A stretch of 64,000 nucleotides of DNA from Mycolicibacterium sp. P9-22. Its GTDB lineage: Bacteria > Actinomycetota > Actinomycetes > Mycobacteriales > Mycobacteriaceae. The notes under the pieces were generated by a model, which saw only the letters and a program-made list of their open reading frames with translations, had not been told where the DNA came from and made no database searches. The stretch covers positions 1 to 64,000 of the forward strand of contig NZ_NPKP01000013.1 of assembly GCF_008329585.1 (NCBI RefSeq). Reading direction: 5' to 3'. The position numbers and the translations under genes are program-made. Positions 32,827-40,672 of this stretch are shown one piece after another. Positions within the stretch are counted from its first letter, which is position 1; the number at the start of each line of letters is the position of its first letter.

Positions 32827-34170
32827 CTAGCCGTGGTGGCTCCGGGCGGTGACCGGCTGGGCGCCGAACTCGAGCCCGAACTGGTTGAGGGTCAGCGGTA
32901 GCGAACGGCCGGGCGACAGCGCTGCCGAAGAATTCAGCTCCAGTCGGAGCCGTGAGAACAGGTGCGCAATAAAGCTACTGGTCACAAAGTGCACCAGATT
33001 CTGGCCCGGGCATCGAGCCGGGCCGGCGCTGAACGGCACCAGCTGCGGGTAGCGCTCGGCGCGACCGTCGACCCAGATCTCGGGGACGAACTCGTCGGCG
33101 AAGGGCAGTTCCTCGGTATCACGGTGAAACGCCGGGACGCAGATCAGCACGCCGGCGCCGGCATCGAAGGTGGTGCCATTCCAGGTGGTGTCGGCCGTGG
33201 TCTCGCGCAGCAAGGCCGGAGTGGTCGGCCACAGCCGCACCGATTCCTGCACGCAGGCGCGCAGGTACGGACGCAGCTGCGGCTGGTCGGGTTCGTTCAA
33301 CTCGCAGCGCGACAGCAGGTCGGGGTGGGTGGCCAGCACCGCGGCGGCCCGCACGGTGGCCATGCCGGCAGCGTCGAAGGCGAACAACCAGTGCGGGAGT
33401 TGGCCGATGGGGTCCAGATCACCGCTCGACGGAATCGCCGTCAGCGCACCCAGAAGGCTTTCGCTGTCCGGGTTCTCGGCGTAGCGGTAGAGCTGCTCCT
33501 CGAACCGGGCGCGCCTGCGGGCCTGCCGGGGTACCGCGAACGACCAGTTGGCGGCCCGCCGCAGCAACCACAGGTCGTCGGTGATCCGGTCGTCGTCACG
33601 GGCCTGCCTGCCCAGGACCAGACGGCGCACGAGCTTCCACCATGACTTGGTGAAATCCGCGGAGCTGAGCGTGCCGCGGCGCAACGTGTCCGCGACCAGG
33701 ACCGCGGCCTCTTCGGCGATCAGACCCGCGAACGGCGCGGCGAGGTGGTGCAGTTCTTGCCCGCTGTCCAGCACCGCCTCGTTGAGGGCCCGCCGGGGCG
33801 CCCGCAGTGGCCCACAGCTGATCAGAACGGCGTGCGGCTGAAACTGTTCGAGGGCGCGCCGCTTCTCCCAGCTTGCAGGGTGAAACGGGGTCGGACACCC
33901 CTCGAGGATCCGGCCGACGTCCGAGGGGTCGAGCGGGATGATGAAGCGTCTTCCGGGAAGCACCAGTTCCACGGGGCCCGCGCCGTGCTCCCTGCGTAAT
34001 GAGTGCAGCCGCTGCACCGCCCGGCGGTCGGCCTGCCGCCGCTCGAGCAGGCCGACGGTCAACTTGCGCCGTGCGATGGGTCCGGCAGCCACCGAGGCGC
34101 CGGCCAGATCGACTAGCGCGGCCACCGCGGACAATCCGGTCAGGCGGTGGGGAGATTCGAGGCTGCTCAT
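32827..34170 (-). CDS. cytochrome P450
   Basis: This 447-residue P450 has the heme-ligand loop FSAGPARCPGQNLVHF with Cys at about residue 387, the ExxR motif in ESVRLWPTTPALL, and an I-helix segment WLFAFDAAGMATVRAA in which the usual acid-Thr pair is altered (GMAT). An N-terminal segment of about 60 residues is basic. The substrate is unknown, and no ferredoxin or reductase gene is adjacent. It lies 1 base downstream of the conserved 230-residue gene, so both are probably one unit. Confidence 0.9.
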   Translation of the reverse strand: MSSLESPHRLTGLSAVAALVDLAGASVAAGPIARRKLTVGLLERRQADRRAVQRLHSLRREHGAGPVELVLPGRRFIIPLDPSDVGRILEGCPTPFHPASWEKRRALEQFQPHAVLISCGPLRAPRRALNEAVLDSGQELHHLAAPFAGLIAEEAAVLVADTLRRGTLSSADFTKSWWKLVRRLVLGRQARDDDRITDDLWLLRRAANWSFAVPRQARRRARFEEQLYRYAENPDSESLLGALTAIPSSGDLDPIGQLPHWLFAFDAAGMATVRAAAVLATHPDLLSRCELNEPDQPQLRPYLRACVQESVRLWPTTPALLRETTADTTWNGTTFDAGAGVLICVPAFHRDTEELPFADEFVPEIWVDGRAERYPQLVPFSAGPARCPGQNLVHFVTSSFIAHLFSRLRLELNSSAALSPGRSLPLTLNQFGLEFGAQPVTARSHHG

Positions 34171-34171
34171 G

Positions 34172-34864
34172 TCACACCAGCGCGGCTTCGTCCGGCGCGT
34201 CCCGGCCTTGGCGGCTGCGAAGGTAGGCGCGTTCGCGTAACGCGGCGAGCCATTCCGGTCCGAGCTCGACGCCCGGAATGGTGTTGCGGGTGGGATCGAA
34301 GGACACGTCGTGGTCTTGGTCGGTGGGGATGGTCGCCGACAATCTCAGGGTGGCCAGCGGCTCGAAAGCGCCGGTACCGTGCGCCTGCTGAATGTCGAAC
34401 ACGACGCCACCATCGTCGATTCGGTCTCCGATGGCGTCGAGTGACAGCCCACCGGCCATCGTGGTCTGCAGTTCCGCCTTCAACCACCACCAACCCTGTT
34501 CGTAGCGCACAGGCATGAGGGTGGACAGGGTGGTATCCGTCCACGACCGTGTCGGTAGAAGGCCGAAACGCGCCAGTATCCCCGGCCCGGTCGACACCAT
34601 CAGCACATCCCACGGTCTCGCGGTGAGGGCGTGCGTCGGCATCCGCCATGCCAGGCCGATGAGGTCGGGAAGGTCGCCGGGAATTCCGACAGCCTTGGAG
34701 ATCCGGCCGATCACGTCGCCGGATTCGATGGGCAGCCCTTGGTGCGCAGGGGCGGTCCGTTCGATATGTCCCGACGCGAGCACGCCCAACGGATGAAAGA
34801 TGCGGCGGTGCCGCAACGCGGAACCGAGCTTGACGGGCAGCGCGACCAGGTCCGACGCCTTCAT
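34172..34864 (-). CDS. conserved protein of unknown function next to katE
   Basis: This 230-residue protein starts MKASDLVALPVKLGSALRHRRIFHPLGVLASGHIER. I recognise it as a conserved actinobacterial family but cannot give a verified function. The FHPLGVLASGHIER and MPVRYEQGWWWLKAEL blocks recall a reduced catalase-like barrel, but no complete heme-site set is visible, so this is only a possibility. There is no signal peptide. It is divergent from katE with a 173-base shared promoter region and likely co-transcribed with the P450. Confidence 0.65.
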   Translation of the reverse strand: MKASDLVALPVKLGSALRHRRIFHPLGVLASGHIERTAPAHQGLPIESGDVIGRISKAVGIPGDLPDLIGLAWRMPTHALTARPWDVLMVSTGPGILARFGLLPTRSWTDTTLSTLMPVRYEQGWWWLKAELQTTMAGGLSLDAIGDRIDDGGVVFDIQQAHGTGAFEPLATLRLSATIPTDQDHDVSFDPTRNTIPGVELGPEWLAALRERAYLRSRQGRDAPDEAALV

Positions 34865-34898
34865 TGATGGATCCCTTCATCAGCGGTTCGCCATTAAC

Positions 34899-34922
34899 TG
34901 CCCGCTATTGCCGCCGTGAAAC
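34899..34922 (-). promoter_or_regulatory. SigF-like promoter on the minus strand (one mismatch)
   Basis: Read on the minus strand: GTTT (34922-34919), 15 bases, GGGCA (34903-34899), 35 bases before the ATG at 34864. The -10 differs from GGGTA at one base. It is back-to-back with the katE promoter. Confidence 0.35.
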
Positions 34923-34944
34923 GTCCGCCGGGCGAAACGAAGGA

Positions 34945-34977
34945 CGGCCGACGTTTCGGTGGTCGGCCGACGGGTAT
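34945..34977 (+). promoter_or_regulatory. SigF-type promoter of katE with an embedded inverted repeat
   Basis: GTTT (34953-34956), 15 bases, GGGTAT (34972-34977) matches the mycobacterial SigF consensus exactly. The predicted start is about 50 bases before ATG 35038. The inverted repeat CGGCCGAC (34945-34952) / GTCGGCCG (34962-34969) brackets the -35 and may be a further operator. Confidence 0.7.
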
Positions 34978-35037
34978 TACCGCTCCCATCCGCGTGAACA
35001 GCCCGCGCGGCGGATCTTTCTGTCTCAGGAGTACGCC

Positions 35038-37143
35038 ATGTGCCCAGCCCGCAAACCCGATCAGGCGACCTCGAAGGTAGTGGGTCCGGCCGGTGCCCCA
35101 CCGAGCCCGGATCCCGACTCGCGCGCTCAGTCGGGGGAGTACCTGACCACTGCTCAGGGGGTGCGGCTGCCGGACACCGATCACTCGCTGAAGGCGGGTT
35201 CGCGCGGGCCGACTCTGCTCGAAGATTTCCACCTGCGGGAGAAGATCACGCACTTCGACCATGAACGCATCCCGGAGCGGGTGGTGCACGCGCGGGGTGC
35301 CGCAGCGCACGGTGTGTTCGAGTCGTATGGCACCGCGGCCCCGGTAACCCGGGCCGCGTTCCTGGGAAAGCGGGGAACGAGAACAGAGGTGTTCACCCGG
35401 TTCTCGACCGTACTGGGCTCGCGCGGATCGGCGGACACGGTTCGCGATACGCGCGGATTTGCGGTGAAGTTCTACACCGACGAGGGCGTCTTCGATCTGG
35501 TGGGCAACAACATTCCCGTCTTCTTCATCCAGGACGGCATCAAGTTCCCCGACATCATCCATGCCGGCAAGCCGCACCCGGACCGGGAAATTCCGCAGGC
35601 TCAGTCCGCGCACGACACGTTCTGGGATTTCGTGTCGCTGCACACCGAGGCGACCCACCACGTGTTCTGGAACATGAGCGACCGCGGGATACCCCGTTCC
35701 TATCGGACGATGGAAGGCTTTGGTGTGCACACCTTCCGACTGGTGAACAGCGAGGGCAAGACAAGCCTGGCGAAATTCCACTGGAAGCCCGTCGCGGGCG
35801 TGCACTCGCTGGTCTGGGAGGAAGCTCAGATCGCGGCCGGCGTCGATCCGGATTTCCACCGGCGCGATATGGCCGACGGGATCGAGGCGGGCGCGTTCCT
35901 GGAATACGAACTCGGCATCCAGATCATGCCGGACGACGGGACCGACAGCTACGAGGGAATCGATCTGCTGGACCCGACCAAGTTGGTGCCCGAGGAACTC
36001 GTACCCGTGCAGATGATCGGCAAGCTCACGTTGAACCGCAACCCCACCAACTACTTCGCCGAAACCGAGCAGGTCGCCTTCCACACCGGCAACCTGGTCC
36101 CGGGCATCGAGGTCACCAACGACCCGCTGATGCAGGCGCGGCTGTTCTCCTACCTGGACACCCAGTTGACCCGGCTGGGCGGGCCCAATTTCACGCAGCT
36201 GCCCATCAACCGCCCGCATTGCCCGGTCAACGACATGCTGCGCGACGGTATGCACCAGAGCGCGATCCACACCGGTCTGGCGCCGTACCACCCCAACAGC
36301 ATCGACAACGGCGAGCCGAATCCCGCCGGCGTCGCAGAGGGCGGATACGTACCGACTCCGCGGGTCATCGAGGGGACAGCCGTTCGGGCCCAACCTGTTT
36401 CGTTCGATGATCATTTCTCGCAGGCGACCATGTTCTACCGGAGTCTGACACCGATCGAACAGGCCCACCTGGCCGATGCGTTCACGTTCGAACTGGGCAA
36501 GGTGTACGAACAGGCCATCAAGGAACGTGAGCTGGCGGTGCTGGCCAACGTCGACGCCGACCTGTGCCGGCAGGTGGCGGCCGGTCTCGGCCTGCCGGCT
36601 CCGCAGGGCGAACCCGCGCCGGATGTGGTGCTCTCGCCTGCCTTGTCGCAGATCGTGAGCGAGCCCGGACCCGTGGACGGGCGCAAGATCGGGGTGGTGG
36701 CCGATACCGGATCCGACCTCGCCGGCGTCGCGGCGCTGGTGAAGTCCATCGCGGCACTCGGTGCCACTGCGCTGGTGATCGCGCCGGCCGGCGGGGTGCT
36801 CAAGGCGGGTCGTCGCAAGGTGACCGTCGACCGGACCTTCGCCACGGCCCGCTCCATCGAATTCGACGCGGTCGTGGTGGCGGACGGTACGACCTCCGGC
36901 GCCAACCTCCGGCTGGTCGTCCTGTTGCAAGAGGCATTCCGGCACTGCAAGGCGCTGGCCGCCTGGGGGGACGGGACCGCGGTGCTGAAGGCCGCCCGTA
37001 TCCCGGTCAAGGGGCCCGGCGTGGAAGTCGCCGAGGCCGCCGACAAGGCCTTCGTCACCGCACTGGCCGGCGCGGTGGGCTTACATCGCGCCTGGGACCG
37101 AGCGCCGAAGGTGATGGCATCCGCCGTGCCGCCGGTGAGCTGA
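35038..37143 (+). CDS. katE: large-subunit catalase (KatE/HPII type)
   Basis: This 701-residue clade 2 heme catalase splits hydrogen peroxide to water and oxygen. The catalytic His84 lies in ERVVHARGAAAHG, the catalytic Asn in VGNNIPVFFIQD, and the heme Tyr in RLFSYLDTQLTRLG. From about residue 535 a DJ-1/PfpI-like flavodoxin-fold domain (KIGVVADTGSDLAGVAALVKSIAALGATALVIAP) completes the large-subunit form. ATG 35038 has AGGAG 7 bases upstream; the ORF runs further 5' into the promoter. The upstream SigF-type promoter suggests stationary-phase and stress expression. Confidence 0.97.
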   Translation: MCPARKPDQATSKVVGPAGAPPSPDPDSRAQSGEYLTTAQGVRLPDTDHSLKAGSRGPTLLEDFHLREKITHFDHERIPERVVHARGAAAHGVFESYGTAAPVTRAAFLGKRGTRTEVFTRFSTVLGSRGSADTVRDTRGFAVKFYTDEGVFDLVGNNIPVFFIQDGIKFPDIIHAGKPHPDREIPQAQSAHDTFWDFVSLHTEATHHVFWNMSDRGIPRSYRTMEGFGVHTFRLVNSEGKTSLAKFHWKPVAGVHSLVWEEAQIAAGVDPDFHRRDMADGIEAGAFLEYELGIQIMPDDGTDSYEGIDLLDPTKLVPEELVPVQMIGKLTLNRNPTNYFAETEQVAFHTGNLVPGIEVTNDPLMQARLFSYLDTQLTRLGGPNFTQLPINRPHCPVNDMLRDGMHQSAIHTGLAPYHPNSIDNGEPNPAGVAEGGYVPTPRVIEGTAVRAQPVSFDDHFSQATMFYRSLTPIEQAHLADAFTFELGKVYEQAIKERELAVLANVDADLCRQVAAGLGLPAPQGEPAPDVVLSPALSQIVSEPGPVDGRKIGVVADTGSDLAGVAALVKSIAALGATALVIAPAGGVLKAGRRKVTVDRTFATARSIEFDAVVVADGTTSGANLRLVVLLQEAFRHCKALAAWGDGTAVLKAARIPVKGPGVEVAEAADKAFVTALAGAVGLHRAWDRAPKVMASAVPPVS

Positions 37144-37149
37144 GGACGC

Positions 37150-37488
37150 TCACCGGGTGCGTAGCAGCGCCGCGTAGCGGCGATAGCCGTCGCGCACGGT
37201 GATGCGGTGGGTGCCCACGGTGTACAGGTCGGTCCACAGCGTCAGGAACGTGCCCCGGTGCCGCCAGCGCAGTAGCGCTGCCAGCAGGGCCGGGCGGCGG
37301 ACCTCGGAGCGTTCGTAGCCCAGGTATGAGGAGCCGGTCCGTGGGCTCACGACGAGCCCGAACACCGACGGCGGACCGGGGTGGCTGTCCAGGTTGCCGC
37401 GGATGGCCAGGCGCACATCGGTGACGGTGCCCAACCGGCGCCCGGCCGCGTCAAAGACGCTCACGCCGAGCAGATCACTCAGCTGCAT
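37150..37488 (-). CDS. PRC-barrel domain protein 2
   Basis: This 112-residue protein starts at ATG 37488 (MQLSDLLGVSVFDAAGRRLGTVTDVRLAI), a PRC-barrel beta-rich module. The remaining residues are Arg-rich (PALLAALLRWRHRGTFLTLWTDLYTVG). PRC-barrel domains occur in ribosome maturation factors and in stress proteins and mediate protein binding. It overlaps the preceding PRC gene by 14 bases and ends the NRAMP operon. Confidence 0.78.
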   Translation of the reverse strand: MQLSDLLGVSVFDAAGRRLGTVTDVRLAIRGNLDSHPGPPSVFGLVVSPRTGSSYLGYERSEVRRPALLAALLRWRHRGTFLTLWTDLYTVGTHRITVRDGYRRYAALLRTR

Positions 37489-37879
37489 GATTGCCTCCCG
37501 GGATGCGGCCGATGATCTGATCGCGCAGCCAGTGTTCGACCCACTGCTCGCCACTGGTGTCCGCACCGCGCCGCAGATGCACCGACGTGCCGATTCGGTC
37601 GACGAGATGCCATGGCATCGACTGCAATTGCTTCCGAGGTTGTTTGCCGCCGAAGATCCGCGTGAACAGTACCTTTCCGGTGAGGATGGCCGTGACGCCC
37701 GGCGCCGGGTCGCCGGCGTGGGCATCCTCGATCTCCAGATCGTCGACGATGCCCACCGGTTCGCCGTCGGCATCGACGAGTTGCCGGTCCAGCAGATTCA
37801 GCCGGGCATCGATCAGCCGCACGTCCGCGGCGTGCGGCGCGTCGGGCAATGCGGTTTCAGTGTTGTCGGCGTGGGTCAT
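37475..37879 (-). CDS. PRC-barrel domain protein 1
   Basis: This 134-residue protein starts at ATG 37879, overlapping the NRAMP stop by 4 bases (ATGA). The core reads VRLIDARLNLLDRQLVDADGEPVGIVDDLEIED, a PRC-barrel motif, followed by a helical tail ending QIIGRIPGGNHAAE. A longer ORF that reads into NRAMP sequence is rejected. Tight coupling to the transporter suggests a cytoplasmic partner or regulator of it, by analogy with PRC modules linked to Mg/Mn transporters (inference). Confidence 0.8.
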   Translation of the reverse strand: MTHADNTETALPDAPHAADVRLIDARLNLLDRQLVDADGEPVGIVDDLEIEDAHAGDPAPGVTAILTGKVLFTRIFGGKQPRKQLQSMPWHLVDRIGTSVHLRRGADTSGEQWVEHWLRDQIIGRIPGGNHAAE

Positions 37880-39105
37880 TGACCGGCTCCCGTGACGATC
37901 ATGAGAGGAATGGCGGCCAGCGAGGCCGCCAGGATGATGATGAGGTAGACGGTGGCCAGCGCATTGGTGATGCGGCCGTTGACGTGCTCGCCCATATAAC
38001 CCGGGTCGTTCGCGACGATCAGGATGGGTAGATAGGTGAGCGGCAACGCGATCGCCGAGAACACGACGGAATACTCGGTGACCAGGATCGGGTCGATCCC
38101 GGTGAAAAGCACCGCGCTGCAGACACAGATCGCGACCAGCATCACCGTATGAAACCGCGCGGCCCGGGCAGGCCGACGGAACTTGCCCCAGGCCCAACCG
38201 AAGTACTGCGCCAGGGTGTAGCCCGAGGACAGCGTGGTTTCGAGCGCGGCGCCGAATGTCGCCGCGACGATGCCGATGATGGCGAACGCGAGCGCGAGTT
38301 TGCCGCCCGCCTCAACCACCGGCATGGTGATCTGCGATAGTGACGTCACGGTGATCTGGGCCGGCAACAGCACAATCGTCGCGCACGCCGCGATGGCGAT
38401 GGACAACAACCCGCCGAGTGGGAAACCCACCAGCACGTTGACCCGTGACTTGCCGAGATCCTTGACCGTCCAGCGCTCTTCGATGGCGCCGGAGGAGAAG
38501 AAGAACACTTCGTAGGGCGTCATCGCCGCGCCGAAGAGTGCGATTGCGAAGTACCAGTAGGTCGCTGCCGACTCGGTCTCCGGGATGACCGGAGCCAGCA
38601 CCTGGTGGGAGAGGTCGCCCCAGTCGGGCTGCAGCAGGAACACGCACACCGCGAAGACGATCAGCGAAAGTCCGAGCACCCCGGTCACGTTCTCCATCAC
38701 CGAGAATTTCACCCGCCAGATCACGATCCAGACCGCGGCGGCGGCCACCGGGATCCACAGCAGCGGACCGACATCGGTGGCCAACTGCAATGCCAGTGCC
38801 ACACCGCCGATCTCGGCGGTGACGGTCATCAAGTTGATGAAGAAGGATGCGCCGAGGTTCGCGGCGGCCACCCGCGGGCCGAGGCGTTCACGGATGATCT
38901 CGAACGTCGCGTGTCCGCTGACGGCCGCGACGCGCCCGGCCATCTGGGCATAGAGGCAGATGCCGATGACGCCCACCGGCACCACCCAGGCCAGCGCGAG
39001 ACCGAATCGCGATCCCACCACGGCGTTGGTCACCATATCGCCGATGTCGAGGAAGCCACCGATCGCGGTGAGCACCCCCAGGGCGACGGCGAGCATCTTC
39101 TTCAT
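37876..39105 (-). CDS. NRAMP-family divalent metal transporter
   Basis: This 409-residue protein has about 11 transmembrane helices. The helix 1 motif GGFLDIGDMVTNAVVG aligns with the NRAMP DPGN metal site but reads D-I-G-D. The helix 6 region FGAAMTPYEVFFFSSGA replaces the classical A-x-x-M-P-H metal site, with M-T-P-Y. These changes put it among diverged NRAMP-related transporters, for which Mg2+, Mn2+ or other cations are possible; metal identity is unsure. It is co-transcribed with a lipoprotein upstream and two PRC proteins downstream. Confidence 0.85.
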   Translation of the reverse strand: MKKMLAVALGVLTAIGGFLDIGDMVTNAVVGSRFGLALAWVVPVGVIGICLYAQMAGRVAAVSGHATFEIIRERLGPRVAAANLGASFFINLMTVTAEIGGVALALQLATDVGPLLWIPVAAAAVWIVIWRVKFSVMENVTGVLGLSLIVFAVCVFLLQPDWGDLSHQVLAPVIPETESAATYWYFAIALFGAAMTPYEVFFFSSGAIEERWTVKDLGKSRVNVLVGFPLGGLLSIAIAACATIVLLPAQITVTSLSQITMPVVEAGGKLALAFAIIGIVAATFGAALETTLSSGYTLAQYFGWAWGKFRRPARAARFHTVMLVAICVCSAVLFTGIDPILVTEYSVVFSAIALPLTYLPILIVANDPGYMGEHVNGRITNALATVYLIIILAASLAAIPLMIVTGAGQ

Positions 39106-39554
39106 CAGCGGTAGTCGCGTTCCAGGGTGTCGGCGGCCTGGAGCAGCGCAGCCCGCAGTTCGGCGGGTTCGCCACCGCCGGCGGGTATCCGCACTGCCGC
39201 ATTCGACTCGTTCAAGGTGGCAATGACGGCGGTCATCGTCCGGATCAGCAGCGTCTGCCGGGCCAGGTCGTGTGGATCCTCGGCGCGAAGGACCGAGATC
39301 CCTTGATAGCCGCTGGTCACCTCATCGCGCGCGTCGGACAGTTGGACGCTCGCCAACTGGTCGGTGGACCGTCCGCGCTGCCACAGATCGATGGCCATCG
39401 CGCCCGACCGGGCGGCCGACAGTGTCTCCTCCATGGCACTTGCCAGTCGCCCCGGCATGCCATCGCGGTTGGACGGGCAGCTGGTGAGCGCAAAGAGCAG
39501 AATCCCCAGGAGCATCACGGGGGGAAGTGCCAGGCGCACCAGTCTGCGGGACAT
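39105..39554 (-). CDS. small lipoprotein of the NRAMP operon
   Basis: This 149-residue protein has a signal peptide MSRRLVRLALPPVMLLGILLFALTSC with lipobox L-T-S-C (Cys26). The mature part is helical and Ala/Arg-rich with no recognised domain. It should be anchored on the outer face of the membrane. The stop shares one base with the NRAMP ATG, so the two are coupled and may interact. A SigF-type promoter lies about 100 bases upstream. Confidence 0.78.
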   Translation of the reverse strand: MSRRLVRLALPPVMLLGILLFALTSCPSNRDGMPGRLASAMEETLSAARSGAMAIDLWQRGRSTDQLASVQLSDARDEVTSGYQGISVLRAEDPHDLARQTLLIRTMTAVIATLNESNAAVRIPAGGGEPAELRAALLQAADTLERDYR

Positions 39555-39657
39555 CGTCAGCGCCGTTCCGTCGCGTCCGGCATCACCGATCTCCTAACCC
39601 GTGAGTTCTGGTCGCCCGGTGAGACGGGCAGCGTTGTTCAGCTGTGCGGACAGTGAT

Positions 39658-39681
39658 TACCCCGTGCCGCCTGGCACAAAC
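39658..39681 (-). promoter_or_regulatory. SigF-type promoter of the lipoprotein-NRAMP-PRC-PRC operon
   Basis: Read on the minus strand: GTTT (39681-39678), 15 bases, GGGTA (39662-39658). It matches the SigF consensus exactly and lies about 95 bases before the lipoprotein ATG at 39554. It is just beyond the 3' end of the aldo/keto reductase gene, so it gives the operon its own promoter. Confidence 0.65.
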
Positions 39682-39694
39682 GTGCTGGCAGCGT

Positions 39695-40552
39695 CTACGG
39701 AGTGAAGTCGGCGGGTAGCTCAATGTTCGAAATGGCGATGTTCTCCTCGAGGTGGGCCACCGACGACGTGCCCGGGATCAGCAACACGTTCGGCGCGACC
39801 GACAGCGTCCACGCCAGCGCAATCTGGGCCGGGGTGTAGCCGAGATCGGCGGCGGTCTTCTTGACCGCGGCGTTGCCCAGCACCGGGTTGTCGGCGTTGA
39901 ACCCCGAGCCGAGTGGGAAGAACGGGACGAACGAGATGCCGTGTTCGGTAGCGAGATCGAGCACGGGCTGCGACGAGCGGTCGACGAGGTTGTAGGCGTT
40001 CTGCACGGTGACGATCTCGGTGCGGTCCAAGGCAATCCGGAGGTGATCGATGGAGATGCTGGATAATCCGATCCCCGCGATGAGGCCCTCGTCGCGGGCC
40101 GCGATCATGGCCGTCAGCTGGCGGTCGAACAGCTCGCGATCGACCGGTCCGACTCCGCTGGGGTCACCGGAGTGGATGCGCAGGTTCACCGCGGCGAGTC
40201 GATCGGTGCCCAGCGTCGCCAGGTTCTCTTCGATATCGGCGCGCAACTCGTCGGGTTGCTGTGCGGCAAGCCACTCTCCACGGTCGTTGCGTCGTGCGCC
40301 GACCTTGCTGACCAGCGCCAGGTTCTCGGGGTAGGGATGAAGTGCCTCGCGGATGAGTTCGTTGGACACCTTGGGCCCGTAGAACTGCGCGGTGTCGATG
40401 TGGTCGACACCGAGTTCCACGGCGCGCTTGAGCACCGCGATGGCCTGATCGTGATCGCGCGGCGGCCCCATCACGCCCGGGCCGGGCAGCTGCATGGCTC
40501 CGAATCCAACTCGATTCACGGTGAACGGGCCCAGCGGGAAAGTTGTCGTCAT
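39695..40552 (-). CDS. aldo/keto reductase
   Basis: This 285-residue NADPH-dependent (beta/alpha)8-barrel reductase has VDHIDTAQFYG (catalytic Asp and Tyr), LALVSKVG (catalytic Lys) and VNLRIHSGDPSG (catalytic His position). The C-terminal cofactor loop LLIPGTSSVAHLEENI is complete. It resembles oxidoreductases of the YajO/PLP-reductase group of bacterial AKRs; substrate is unknown. It is divergent from the acetolactate synthase gene with a 120-base gap. Confidence 0.92.
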   Translation of the reverse strand: MTTTFPLGPFTVNRVGFGAMQLPGPGVMGPPRDHDQAIAVLKRAVELGVDHIDTAQFYGPKVSNELIREALHPYPENLALVSKVGARRNDRGEWLAAQQPDELRADIEENLATLGTDRLAAVNLRIHSGDPSGVGPVDRELFDRQLTAMIAARDEGLIAGIGLSSISIDHLRIALDRTEIVTVQNAYNLVDRSSQPVLDLATEHGISFVPFFPLGSGFNADNPVLGNAAVKKTAADLGYTPAQIALAWTLSVAPNVLLIPGTSSVAHLEENIAISNIELPADFTP

Positions 40553-40672
40553 GTCTGCAGTTACCTCGCTGCCGTCGGAGTTATTCCCCGTGACGTGTTC
40601 CGGGCTTGACGCCGACGATAACCCTTCGACCGCCCAGGCTCGGGTTCATCGCGGCTGTGGTTAGCTCGTTCG

